Assembly: GCA_903927605.1 (NCBI GenBank)
Contig: CAIYNT010000172.1
Location: forward strand, 1 to 50,287
Source of the DNA: an uncultured Holophagaceae bacterium
GTDB lineage: Bacteria > Acidobacteriota > Holophagae > Holophagales > Holophagaceae
Reading direction: 5' to 3'
DNA length: 50,287 nucleotides
A program made the translations under genes and the position numbers. The notes beneath the pieces are model-generated. The model saw nothing but the letters and a program-made list of their open reading frames with translations, searched no databases and was not told the DNA's origin. This document shows, one piece after another, positions 32,205 to 40,169 of the stretch. Every line of letters starts with the position of its first letter. Position 1 is the stretch's first letter.

Positions 32205-32933
32205 CTACGCCAATCCGAGCCTCGCCTTGAGCCCTGGTGCCGCTCCGCGGCTCACTTCCAGTTCGGCCCCGCCAGCCAGTCGCACGCGCAGTCGCCCTGA
32301 ATCGCCGGCCCTCACGCCCACGATGGCTTCGGGACGGATCAGCAGATGACGGTGGCCGCGGACCACGCGGGTTCCCAGCGCCGACTCTGCCTCCGCCAGG
32401 GTCTTCCAGGTGGTGCGCAGCCGCTCGCCCGCGAAGGCCCACACGGCATCATCCTCGAACAGGAAGTGCGTCGTCCTGGCGAGGTCCACCAGCACCACAC
32501 CTTCGCCCGCCTTCACCGGGAAGCGGAAGGGTCCTGTGGGTCGAGTCCTCGCATCATGTCCCAACCGGCTCTCCGCCGTGACGCGCAGGCGCTGGAGGGT
32601 GGCGGCGAGGCGTTCCGCCGTCACGGGCTTGAGGAGATAGTCCGTGGCCGCCCGCTCGAAGGCCCGCACGGCATGCTCGGCATAAGCCGTCACGAACACC
32701 ACGGGCAGGGGCCGGGGCAGATCCGCCGACACATCCAACCCGGTGAGGCCGGGCATCTGGATATCCAGGAACAGCGCATCCACCGCCTCGCCACGGGCCA
32801 ACCAGTCGAGCACGGACGGGCCGTCCTCAAATTCCGCCACCACTTCGCAGCCCGCCTCGCGGAGCAGGCGGGTCAGACGACGCAGGTTGACGGGCTCGTC
32901 CTCGGCCACGAGCACGCGCAGCACACCGCTCAT
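32205..32933 (-). CDS. LytTR-family response regulator
   Basis: A 242-residue regulator. The receiver domain (residues 1-120) has the acidic pair in AEDEP, phosphoacceptor D57 in LFLDIQMPG, T in VFVTAYAEHA and K in LLKPV. The LytTR DNA-binding domain follows (about 145-242), with LEVSRGAAPGLKARL at the end. LytTR proteins bind pairs of 9-bp direct repeats spaced two helical turns apart; such a pair exists upstream of the operon at 34705-34734. It overlaps the kinase gene by four bases (ATGA). Target genes probably include the Spy-like gene. Confidence 0.9.
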   Translation of the reverse strand: MSGVLRVLVAEDEPVNLRRLTRLLREAGCEVVAEFEDGPSVLDWLARGEAVDALFLDIQMPGLTGLDVSADLPRPLPVVFVTAYAEHAVRAFERAATDYLLKPVTAERLAATLQRLRVTAESRLGHDARTRPTGPFRFPVKAGEGVVLVDLARTTHFLFEDDAVWAFAGERLRTTWKTLAEAESALGTRVVRGHRHLLIRPEAIVGVRAGDSGRLRVRLAGGAELEVSRGAAPGLKARLGLA

Positions 32934-34045
32934 GGCTTCACCGCCAGTTGCAGCTCCGCCACGGTCCACTCGCCCTCGCGGTGAAGGCGCAGCGCGGTAG
33001 CCGGAGCGCCGAGAAGATCGAGGCGCTCCCGGAGGTTCCGCAGACCCAGGCCCCGGCCCTCCGAATCTACCGGAGCCGGCCCGGTGTTGGCTACGCGCAC
33101 GCAGAGTTGATCGCCGTCATGGCGGACCTTCACGTCCAGGGCGCCACCGCCCAGGGCCACGGACACACCATGTTTCAGGGCATTCTCCACCAACGGCTGG
33201 ATCATGAGGGGTGGGATCTCCAGGGCATCCAGGGACTCGGGCCAGTCCCAACTCTCGCGAAGGCGCTGGCCCAGACGGATGCGTTCCAGGGTGAGATGAA
33301 GCTGCACCAGGCGGCGCTCGTCGCCCAGAGGCGCCCGCAGGCGCGACCCATGCTCCAGCAGGGCCCGCAGCAGGTCCGAAAGGCTTACCAGGGCTGCTTC
33401 TGCCGCCACCGGATCCTCGCGCACCAGTTCCGTCAACGCACTGATGGCATTGAACAGCACGTGGGGATTCATCTGACCCTGGAGGACCCGGGCCTGGGCC
33501 TCCTTGGTGGCACGTCGGGCCGACGCCTCCTGGAACTCGGCCCGCTCGCGGTCCGCCAGGATCCAGCCCAGCAGCAGCCCGAAGCAGAGATGCGCCACAC
33601 CGAGGAGCCAGAACCGGGGGTGGATGGGGATGAGCCTGGTTTCATCGGGTCGCGGACCCATGCCTGGATGGGGGCCTCCCCGTCCCATCATGCCCATGCC
33701 TGGACCCGGACCCATGCCCCGCCCTGGCGACGGCCCGCCCATCGCACCGAGGAGCAGGAGGACACCAAGGGTGAGCGCAGTCATCCAGGGCAGGGCCTGA
33801 GCCGCGCCGCGCAGGGTCCCCGCCATGGGCGTCTCGTCGCCGGTCCACTGCCAGGGCAGCGGTGCCAGCACCAGGAAGAGTGCCACCCACAGCGAAGGCG
33901 TGAGGACTTCGATGAGGCTCGGTTCGGGAAGCCCCATCAGCGCCCTGGTCCCATTCCAGACCAGACCGAACAGCAGCGCGGCGCCCCAGGTTCGGGGGCG
34001 CCGCGTCCGCTGCCAGGTGCCCTGGAGGACCGATGAAGCGCGCAT
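32930..34045 (-). CDS. LytS-type sensor histidine kinase with Met/Gly/Pro-rich loop
   Basis: A 371-residue membrane kinase with about four hydrophobic helices in the first 165 residues. Between the third and fourth lies a loop (about 102-135) with six methionines among Gly, Pro, Arg and His (for example GMGPGPGMGMMGRGG), unusual for this family and suggestive of soft-metal or surface sensing. The His_kinase domain has QMNPHVLFNAI, with phosphoacceptor H195, and the HATPase domain has MIQPLVENALKHGV and GRGLGLRNLRERL. ATG at 34045 gives a start 26 bases after the Spy-type gene. Confidence 0.88.
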   Translation of the reverse strand: MRASSVLQGTWQRTRRPRTWGAALLFGLVWNGTRALMGLPEPSLIEVLTPSLWVALFLVLAPLPWQWTGDETPMAGTLRGAAQALPWMTALTLGVLLLLGAMGGPSPGRGMGPGPGMGMMGRGGPHPGMGPRPDETRLIPIHPRFWLLGVAHLCFGLLLGWILADRERAEFQEASARRATKEAQARVLQGQMNPHVLFNAISALTELVREDPVAAEAALVSLSDLLRALLEHGSRLRAPLGDERRLVQLHLTLERIRLGQRLRESWDWPESLDALEIPPLMIQPLVENALKHGVSVALGGGALDVKVRHDGDQLCVRVANTGPAPVDSEGRGLGLRNLRERLDLLGAPATALRLHREGEWTVAELQLAVKP

Positions 34046-34071
34046 GGTCGTCCAGAATACCGGTCTGCTGC

Positions 34072-34620
34072 CTAGGAGGGCTGTACCATCGGGCAATCAG
34101 GGTTCATGCCGGGTCCACGGCCAGGCCCCATGCCTTTCCCAGCACCGAAGCCCGGACCTCTGCCGCGCCCGCCACGGGGGCCCATGCCCATCGGCCCCTT
34201 TTCGAACTGCGTTTTCTGTTCGGGGGTGAGGAGGGGCATGATCTCCTGGTGCACGGCCCGGTGCTCGAGCATCAGGTCGAACTGGGCCGCCGAGGCCTTC
34301 TCATGCAGGGCCTGGAGGATCTTGGCATCCGAGGATGCGTTCACCATGGCCTCGCGCAGGACCTTGTGGGCAGCCTGGGCGGCATCCATCTTGGCCTGGA
34401 TGGCAGCCGCATGGTGGTCGTGAATGGCCCTGACCTTGGTCTGCTGGGCCTCGGTGAGATTAAGGCCCATAAAGCCACGGCCTTCACCACGGCCGTGACC
34501 GAAACCACCACGACCGGTTCCGGGGCCGAAACCGGGCCCGCAGCCCTGGGCGTGAAGGGAGGCGCCGAGCGTCAGCAGAACCACGGCGAAGGTGGCGAAA
34601 CGAAGGGGATGGGTGCGCAT
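34072..34620 (-). CDS. Spy/CpxP/ZraP-like periplasmic protein
   Basis: A 182-residue exported protein. After a signal peptide (residues 1-24, cleavage after LHA) come a Gly/Arg/Phe-rich stretch, a four-helix region with the LTxxQ motifs typical of Spy/CpxP (LTEAQQTKV and LTPEQKTQF), and a C-terminal tail rich in GMGP repeats resembling the loop of the adjacent kinase. Spy/CpxP proteins are ATP-independent periplasmic chaperones, ZraP binds zinc. GGAGG lies before the ATG. It is the first gene of the operon with the LytS/LytTR pair. Confidence 0.78.
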   Translation of the reverse strand: MRTHPLRFATFAVVLLTLGASLHAQGCGPGFGPGTGRGGFGHGRGEGRGFMGLNLTEAQQTKVRAIHDHHAAAIQAKMDAAQAAHKVLREAMVNASSDAKILQALHEKASAAQFDLMLEHRAVHQEIMPLLTPEQKTQFEKGPMGMGPRGGRGRGPGFGAGKGMGPGRGPGMNPDCPMVQPS

Positions 34621-34704
34621 GGAAACCTCCAGGTCAGCGGGGCGGATCATCCGTCCATACCATGAGATACGCTCTGCAGACTCCAGGGCGCGCCCGAGCC
34701 ATGG

Positions 34705-34734
34705 ATGACAGATCCAGGGCCCCGTATGACAGAT
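34705..34734 (-). promoter_or_regulatory. Direct repeat, candidate LytTR operator
   Basis: ATGACAGAT occurs at 34705-34713 and again at 34726-34734: identical 9-mers with a 12-base spacer, period 21. CCAGGG follows each copy with a one-base shift. LytTR regulators are known to bind 9-bp direct repeats separated by 12-13 bases, and a LytTR gene is third in the operon that begins 85 bases downstream on the minus strand (read there as ATCTGTCAT). Assignment is inference from geometry and context. Confidence 0.55.
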
Positions 34735-34756
34735 TCCAGGGGATGAATGGGACCCC

Positions 34757-35230
34757 CTATTCCTCCTCCGTCTCCCCGATGTCCTCCTCGATGGCTTCCC
34801 AGCGGCTGCGGGCCTGGAAGGCTGGATCCTTCAGCCGGGCGAGGAAGTCAGCCATCCGGGGCCCCCAGGAGGAGGTGGCCACATAGCCCTCCGGCACATG
34901 GGGCAGCAGCTCGGCCGGAGCCTCCTCCAGACAAAGCTGGGTGAGGATCAGCGCCTGCCGGTAGCTTTCCCCTACCGGCGTCAGGTTGGCAGCCAGGGTG
35001 TCGAGTAGCTCGGCCAGGGGCGTATCCCCGGGCAGGGCCTGGGTCTCGGCCTCGAGCACCTCCACGGTCTTCAACCGGGCCGCGATCAATTTGAGATGCA
35101 GCCGTTCCAGCTCCCGCCGGGTGGCCCCCCGGGACAGGGCATGGGCGGCGTCCTCCAGATGGGGGTGCAGTTTTCTGAACAGCAGGGAGAGGGCGGTTTC
35201 AGCGGGAGACATCGGTACGGAGTTCGTCAT
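34757..35230 (-). CDS. Hypothetical protein
   Basis: An acidic, mostly alpha-helical protein of about 157 residues with no signal peptide or membrane segment and no motif I can name. It has a leucine- and alanine-rich N-terminal half and an acidic tail (EEDIGETEEE). The start is uncertain: ATGs at 35248, 35230 and 35212 are all in frame; 35230 overlaps the ATG of the duplicated start of the HPt gene on the other strand. Codon use matches the neighbours, so it is probably a real gene. Function is not inferable. Confidence 0.6.
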   Translation of the reverse strand: MTNSVPMSPAETALSLLFRKLHPHLEDAAHALSRGATRRELERLHLKLIAARLKTVEVLEAETQALPGDTPLAELLDTLAANLTPVGESYRQALILTQLCLEEAPAELLPHVPEGYVATSSWGPRMADFLARLKDPAFQARSRWEAIEEDIGETEEE

Positions 35231-35300
35231 GGCTCCAGCGTACTGCATCCTGTTGGACGAACGGGGCCGCCTGCCTCAGCATGGGAATCGGGAGTTCGTC

Positions 35301-35681
35301 ATGACTGCTTCGGAACTGCTGGACCTGACCACCCTTCGGAACCTGGTCGAACTCGACGAGGGCGGCCACAGCCTCTTGTCCGAAATGATTGCCATCTTCC
35401 GGGATGATACGCCTCGCCGCATGCGGGACATCCTCGCGGCGACGGCCGAGGGGAATGCGGAGAATCTGTCCCGGGCCGGGCATGCCCTCAAGGGCGGGTC
35501 TGGCGCCTTGGGCGCGACTGCCATGCGCCACTTGGCCGCCGAGCTGGAAGCTCTGGGGCGGAGCGGCTCCACCGATGCCGGCGTGGATCTCCCCGAGAGG
35601 CTGAATGCCACTTTCCAGGCCTCACTCGCGGCTTTGAACGCCTTCGTCACCAACCTCGACGGGGATCAGGGCGCACCGTAA
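35301..35681 (+). CDS. Stand-alone HPt (histidine phosphotransfer) protein
   Basis: A 126-residue HPt protein that would relay phosphate between a receiver domain and another in a multistep phosphorelay. H61 in SRAGHALKGGSGALGA is the phosphorylatable histidine. GGGAG lies before the ATG at 35301. An almost identical GGAGTTCGTCATG lies exactly 72 bases upstream, in frame, giving an alternative 150-residue start at 35229. Its 3' end overlaps the convergent transglycosylase gene by 16 bases. No cognate hybrid kinase is nearby apart from the broken receiver fragment at the left edge. Confidence 0.82.
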   Translation: MTASELLDLTTLRNLVELDEGGHSLLSEMIAIFRDDTPRRMRDILAATAEGNAENLSRAGHALKGGSGALGATAMRHLAAELEALGRSGSTDAGVDLPERLNATFQASLAALNAFVTNLDGDQGAP

Positions 35682-36505
35682 GGCTTCACGCCAACGGCAC
35701 CCTTGGGTGGCGGCTGATCACTGATCTGGACCCGGCCATTGGCGTCGGTCCACTGGTAGACGCGCGTGGAGGCCCGCTGCTGGAGGGTGGGCTCGGGTAC
35801 GGGCTTCTGCTCGTCCACCTTGAATCCACCATGGCCCTTCTGAAGCAGCGACATGCTGCCCGCCAGCTTCGGATCCGGTTGCACCGCCTTGTGCTGGTAG
35901 AGATCCAGCACCTTGGGCACGTAGGCCCGGGTCTCGCGGAAGGGTGGAATGCCCTTGTAGCGGTTCACGGCTCCTTCGCCGGCGTTGTAGGCCGCCACCA
36001 CCTTGGTGAGATCGCCCTCGTAATAACCGTGAAGCCACTTCAGGTACTTCACGCCGCCACTGATGTTCTGGCGGGGATCGAAGGGATCCAGTACCCCGAA
36101 GCGCTCGGCCGTGGACGGCATCAGCTGCATGAGACCCAGCGCCCCCGCCCGGGATCGGGCCCTGTAGTTGAAGGCGCTCTCGGCCTGGATGATGGCCCGG
36201 GCCAGATGCGTGTCCACCCCTTCGGCCAGGGCGATCTCATCCACCATGGCAATCAGTTCGGGACTCCTGAGGGCCTTGGCCATCTCCGCCGGCGTCACCG
36301 CGAGTCGCACCTTGCCCACGCCCACATGCTTCAGCACCAGCCCCTGCCCCTTCATGTAGCTGGGCGGCAGATTGTTGATCAGCAGCCGGCCCTGCTTGTC
36401 GTAGTAGGTGTAGAGATAGGTGACTCCGGCCTTCACCGGAGCCTTCGGCATCCCGGCGGACAAGACCATGGCGGCGAGGGGAAAAATCAGCGTCCGAGGC
36501 AACAT
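35666..36505 (-). CDS. Lytic murein transglycosylase with DUF4124-like ends
   Basis: A 279-residue exported enzyme that cleaves peptidoglycan glycan strands. It has a signal peptide (residues 1-18), a soluble lytic transglycosylase (SLT) domain with catalytic E109 in IIQAESAFN, and the ALGLMQLMPSTAERFG and VAAYNAGEGAVNRY motifs. Short DUF4124-like modules flank it: YTYYDKQGRLLINNLPP near residues 33-49 and YQWTDANGRVQISDQPP near the C-terminus. These modules often accompany transglycosylases. Nothing in the neighbourhood narrows its role. Confidence 0.88.
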   Translation of the reverse strand: MLPRTLIFPLAAMVLSAGMPKAPVKAGVTYLYTYYDKQGRLLINNLPPSYMKGQGLVLKHVGVGKVRLAVTPAEMAKALRSPELIAMVDEIALAEGVDTHLARAIIQAESAFNYRARSRAGALGLMQLMPSTAERFGVLDPFDPRQNISGGVKYLKWLHGYYEGDLTKVVAAYNAGEGAVNRYKGIPPFRETRAYVPKVLDLYQHKAVQPDPKLAGSMSLLQKGHGGFKVDEQKPVPEPTLQQRASTRVYQWTDANGRVQISDQPPPKGAVGVKPYGAP

Positions 36506-36674
36506 CTGGTTCTTATGATACGCCCCTGGATGCGTTCAGCCGACGTCCGCCAGACGTGCTTAATTCTGGTGGGGCCCAGCGTTATGTCACGGTACTACCT
36601 CATCACCGTCTGTGACTCATGCCGCCTTGGCAAAAGAATTGGTCTGCCATTCGAAAAACAATCCGGACTGAAGC

Positions 36675-39600
36675 TTACATGTTGCGACGATACTGCCCGC
36701 CGACTTCGTAGAGGGCCTGACTGATCTGGCCGAGGCTGCACACCTTGGCCGCATCGAGCAGGGCGTCGAAGAGGTTGCCGTTGGCACGGGCGACCTCCTT
36801 GAGCTGGCTCAGGGCGGCGGGTGCCCGGTCGGCGTTGCGGGCCTGGAAAGCGGCCAAGTTGTCGATCTGCTGCTGCTTTTCGGCCTCGGTGCTGCGGATG
36901 AGTTCGGGCGCGCCCAGCTCTGCGGGCTGGGGATTGAGGAAGGTGTTCACACCGATGATGGGCAGTTCCCCGCTGTGCTTGAGGTGTTCGTAGTGCATGG
37001 ACTCTTCCTGGATCTTGCCCCGCTGGTACATGGTCTCCATGGCCCCCAGCACACCGCCCCGGTCGGCGATGCGGCGGAACTCCAGCAGCACGGCCTCCTC
37101 CACCAGCTCGGTCATCTGTTCGATGAGGAAGGAACCCTGCAGCGGGTTCTCGTTCTTCGCCTGGCCCAGCTCCCGGTTGATGATGAGCTGGATGGCGATG
37201 GCCCGCCGCACGCTCTCCTCCGTGGGCGTGGTGATGGCCTCGTCGTAGGCGTTCGTGTGCAGGCTGTTGCAGTTGTCGTAGATGGCGTAGACGGCCTGGA
37301 GGGTCGTACGGATGTCGTTGAAGTCGATTTCCTGGGCATGCAGGGAACGGCCGCTGGTCTGGATGTGATACTTCAGTTTCTGGCTGCGGTCATTGGCGCC
37401 GTACTTCTCCTTCATGGCCAGGGCCCAGATGCGCCGGGCCACCCGACCGATGACGCTGTACTCCGGATCCAGCCCATTGCTGAAGAAGAAACTGAGGTTC
37501 GGCGCGAAGTCGTCGATGTGCATGCCCCGGGACAGGTAGTACTCCACGAAGGTGAACCCATTGGCCAGGGTGAAGGCCAGCTGGCTGATGGGGTTTGCCC
37601 CGGCCTCGGCGATGTGGTACCCGCTGATGCTCACCGAATAGAAGTTGCGGACTTTTTCTTCGATGAAGGTGGCCTGGATATCGCCCATGACCTTGAGGCC
37701 GAACTCGGTGCTGAAGATGCAGGTGTTCTGGGCTTGGTCCTCCTTGAGAATGTCAGCCTGCACCGTGCCCCGCACGGTCTGCAGAGCCTCGGCACGCAGC
37801 TTCGCGTAGACCTCTGGAGGCAGGAGCTCATCTGCGGTCACGCCCAGAAGGGCCAGTCCGCGGCCATCATTCCCCTCCGGAAGGCCCCCCTCATAGCAGG
37901 GACGCGGGCGCCCCTGCGCCGCATACGTTGCCTCGATCTTGGCCTGGGCCGCTTCCAGTTGGCCATGCTCCTGCAGCCAGGCCTCAGCCCGCTGGTCGAT
38001 GACGGCGTTGAGGAAGAAAGCCAGCATGGTGGGCGCAGGACCGTTGATGGTCATGCTCACGCTGGTGCTGGGACAGAGCAGATCAAAGCCCGAGTAGAGC
38101 TTCTTGGCATCATCCACCGTACAGACCGACACGCCGCTGTTGCCGATCTTGCCGTGGATATCGGGGCGGACGTGAGGATCCTCGCCGTAGAGCGTCACAC
38201 TGTCGAAGGCCGTGCTCAGGCGGACGGCGGGCTGGCCCTGGCTCACGTAGTGGAACCGCTTGTTGGTGCGCTCCGGGGTGCCTTCGCCGGCAAACATGCG
38301 GGTGGGGTCCTCGCCCACGCGCTTGTATTCGAACACACCGGCGGTGTACGGGAAGCGGCCCGGCAGGTCTTCCAGCAGCTGCCAGTGCAGCAGGTCGCCC
38401 CAACCCGAATAGGGCGGCAGAGCGACCTTCGGCACCAGGGAGCCACTGAGGGAGGCGGTGTAGTTGGCCGTGCGGATCTCCCGGCCCCGGACCACGTACA
38501 CGTTTTCCGGTTCGGTGTAGCTGCGCTTCAACTCGGACCAGTCGCGGATGAGGCCGCGGCTTTCGCTATGCAGCTCGCCCAGATGCTCCTGGTAGCGCTG
38601 CCGCAGGAGAAGGATGGCCGTGCCCTGATCACCTTCACCGGGTTCCGTGAGATGGACGGCATCGTAGAAGGCCCCGACCGCGGGCACCTTGTCGCCCAGT
38701 GCGCGCAGGCTGAGCCAGAGGGCATGGGCCAGTTCCGCCGTTTCCGCCTGGTGGCGCGCCCAGGCCTTGTAGCCCTGCACTGCGTCGGCGATTTCCGCCA
38801 GATAGCGCACCCGCTCCGGCGGAATGATGGCCGCCCGGAGGGGATTCCCGGGCGCGGCTTCGAGCCTGGGCTCCCAATCGAGGCCAGACTTCACCGCAAT
38901 GGCCTTCACCACGTTCACGAACAGCCAGTTTGTCGCGGGATCATTGAACTGGCTGGCACAGGTGGCATAGACGGGCATGTCCTCCACCGGTTCGGCAAAG
39001 CGCTTATGGGCCCGCTGGTACTGTTTGCGCACATCCCGCAGGGCATCCTCTGCACCACGCTTGTCGGCTTTGTTCAGCACCACGATGTCAGCGAAATCCA
39101 GCATGTCGATCTTCTCGAGCTGGCTGGCGGCGCCATATTCCGGCGTCATCACGTACATGGACAGATCCACCATGTCCGCGATCTCGCTATCGCTCTGACC
39201 AATACCCGCCGTCTCGACGATCACCAGATCGTAGCCTTCGGCCTTGGCCGCAGCGATGCTGGCCACCAGGGCCTCGCTGGTGGCCCGGTGGGCGGCGCTG
39301 CGGGTGGCGAGGCTGCGCATGAAGACCCGGTCCCGCAGCTCGGGAGGGTAGAGCGCATTCATGCGGATGCGATCGCCGAGCAGGGCGCCGCCGGTCTTGC
39401 GCTTGGTGGGATCCACGCTGAGTACCGCCACGCGCTTGTCCGGAAAATCCACCAGGAAGCGTCGCAGCAGCTCGTCGATGAGGGAGGACTTGCCGGCACC
39501 GCCGGTGCCGGTGATGCCAAGGACGGCTGTAGGTCGCAGACCGTGGGCTGTGGGGAGTGCCTCCAGGTCACCAAGTTCGATCCGGGTGATGCGCCTTGCC

Positions 39601-40097
39601 AGGGAGTGGAATGCGGGGGTGGTGCGTGGGTCGATATCACACCGATGCACCATATCGTCGATCATGCCCTGGAGACCCATGTGGCGGCCGTCTTCCGGAC
39701 TATAGAGGCGGGCTACGCCATAGGCTTCGAGCTCCCGGATCTCGTCGGGCGAGATGACGCCGCCCCCGCCCCCGAAAACCTGGATGTGCCCAGCGCCACG
39801 CTCCCGCAGCAGGTCCACCATGTACTTGAAGTACTCGACGTGGCCCCCCTGGTAGCTGGAGATGGCGATCCCCTGGACATCCTCTTGGATGGCGGTCTCG
39901 ACGATGTCCTGTACGGCGCGATTATGACCCAGGTGGATAACCTCGCAGCCGGTGGCCTGGAGGATACGGCGCATGATGTTGATGCTCGCATCGTGGCCGT
40001 CGAAGAGGCTGGCGGCGGTGACGAAACGGACCTTGTACCGAGGCAGGTAGCCCGCGGGTACGGGGCTGGCTGCTTCAGGCACGGTGAGTGTGGACAT
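36675..40097 (-). CDS. icmF: Fused isobutyryl-CoA mutase (IcmF)
   Basis: A 1140-residue fusion: B12-binding domain at about 17-150 (DGHDAS, with H35 as cobalt ligand in the DxHxx(G/S) motif, and GGGGGVI), a MeaB-like G-protein chaperone at about 185-400 (P-loop GGAGKSS at 199-205, then [12 protein letters not shown] and NKADKRG), and the mutase catalytic domain to the end ([39 protein letters not shown]). IcmF interconverts isobutyryl- and n-butyryl-CoA; relatives act on other branched acyl-CoAs. The B12/G linker contains a heptamer-array-like insert. GGGGG precedes the ATG at 40097. It pairs functionally with the acyl-CoA dehydrogenase at 2683. Confidence 0.93.
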   Translation of the reverse strand: MSTLTVPEAASPVPAGYLPRYKVRFVTAASLFDGHDASINIMRRILQATGCEVIHLGHNRAVQDIVETAIQEDVQGIAISSYQGGHVEYFKYMVDLLRERGAGHIQVFGGGGGVISPDEIRELEAYGVARLYSPEDGRHMGLQGMIDDMVHRCDIDPRTTPAFHSLARRITRIELGDLEALPTAHGLRPTAVLGITGTGGAGKSSLIDELLRRFLVDFPDKRVAVLSVDPTKRKTGGALLGDRIRMNALYPPELRDRVFMRSLATRSAAHRATSEALVASIAAAKAEGYDLVIVETAGIGQSDSEIADMVDLSMYVMTPEYGAASQLEKIDMLDFADIVVLNKADKRGAEDALRDVRKQYQRAHKRFAEPVEDMPVYATCASQFNDPATNWLFVNVVKAIAVKSGLDWEPRLEAAPGNPLRAAIIPPERVRYLAEIADAVQGYKAWARHQAETAELAHALWLSLRALGDKVPAVGAFYDAVHLTEPGEGDQGTAILLLRQRYQEHLGELHSESRGLIRDWSELKRSYTEPENVYVVRGREIRTANYTASLSGSLVPKVALPPYSGWGDLLHWQLLEDLPGRFPYTAGVFEYKRVGEDPTRMFAGEGTPERTNKRFHYVSQGQPAVRLSTAFDSVTLYGEDPHVRPDIHGKIGNSGVSVCTVDDAKKLYSGFDLLCPSTSVSMTINGPAPTMLAFFLNAVIDQRAEAWLQEHGQLEAAQAKIEATYAAQGRPRPCYEGGLPEGNDGRGLALLGVTADELLPPEVYAKLRAEALQTVRGTVQADILKEDQAQNTCIFSTEFGLKVMGDIQATFIEEKVRNFYSVSISGYHIAEAGANPISQLAFTLANGFTFVEYYLSRGMHIDDFAPNLSFFFSNGLDPEYSVIGRVARRIWALAMKEKYGANDRSQKLKYHIQTSGRSLHAQEIDFNDIRTTLQAVYAIYDNCNSLHTNAYDEAITTPTEESVRRAIAIQLIINRELGQAKNENPLQGSFLIEQMTELVEEAVLLEFRRIADRGGVLGAMETMYQRGKIQEESMHYEHLKHSGELPIIGVNTFLNPQPAELGAPELIRSTEAEKQQQIDNLAAFQARNADRAPAALSQLKEVARANGNLFDALLDAAKVCSLGQISQALYEVGGQYRRNM
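39525..39552 (-). repeat. Degenerate heptamer array inside icmF
   Basis: On the minus strand the 28 bases read CACAGCC CACGGTC TGCGACC TACAGCC: the outer units match the four-unit YACAGCC array at 27544-27571 exactly, spaced 21 bases, and the inner two are mutated. They encode the TAHGLRPTA linker between the B12-binding and G-protein domains. This suggests that a short repeat was acquired inside a coding sequence at a tolerant position. The low similarity of the inner units keeps confidence moderate. Confidence 0.5.
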
Positions 40098-40169
40098 GGG
40101 ACCCCCGATTGGGCAGAGTCCCAGTCTACCGGCCAACCGAACGCACCCGAAGAGCTGCTTTCCCGGAAC

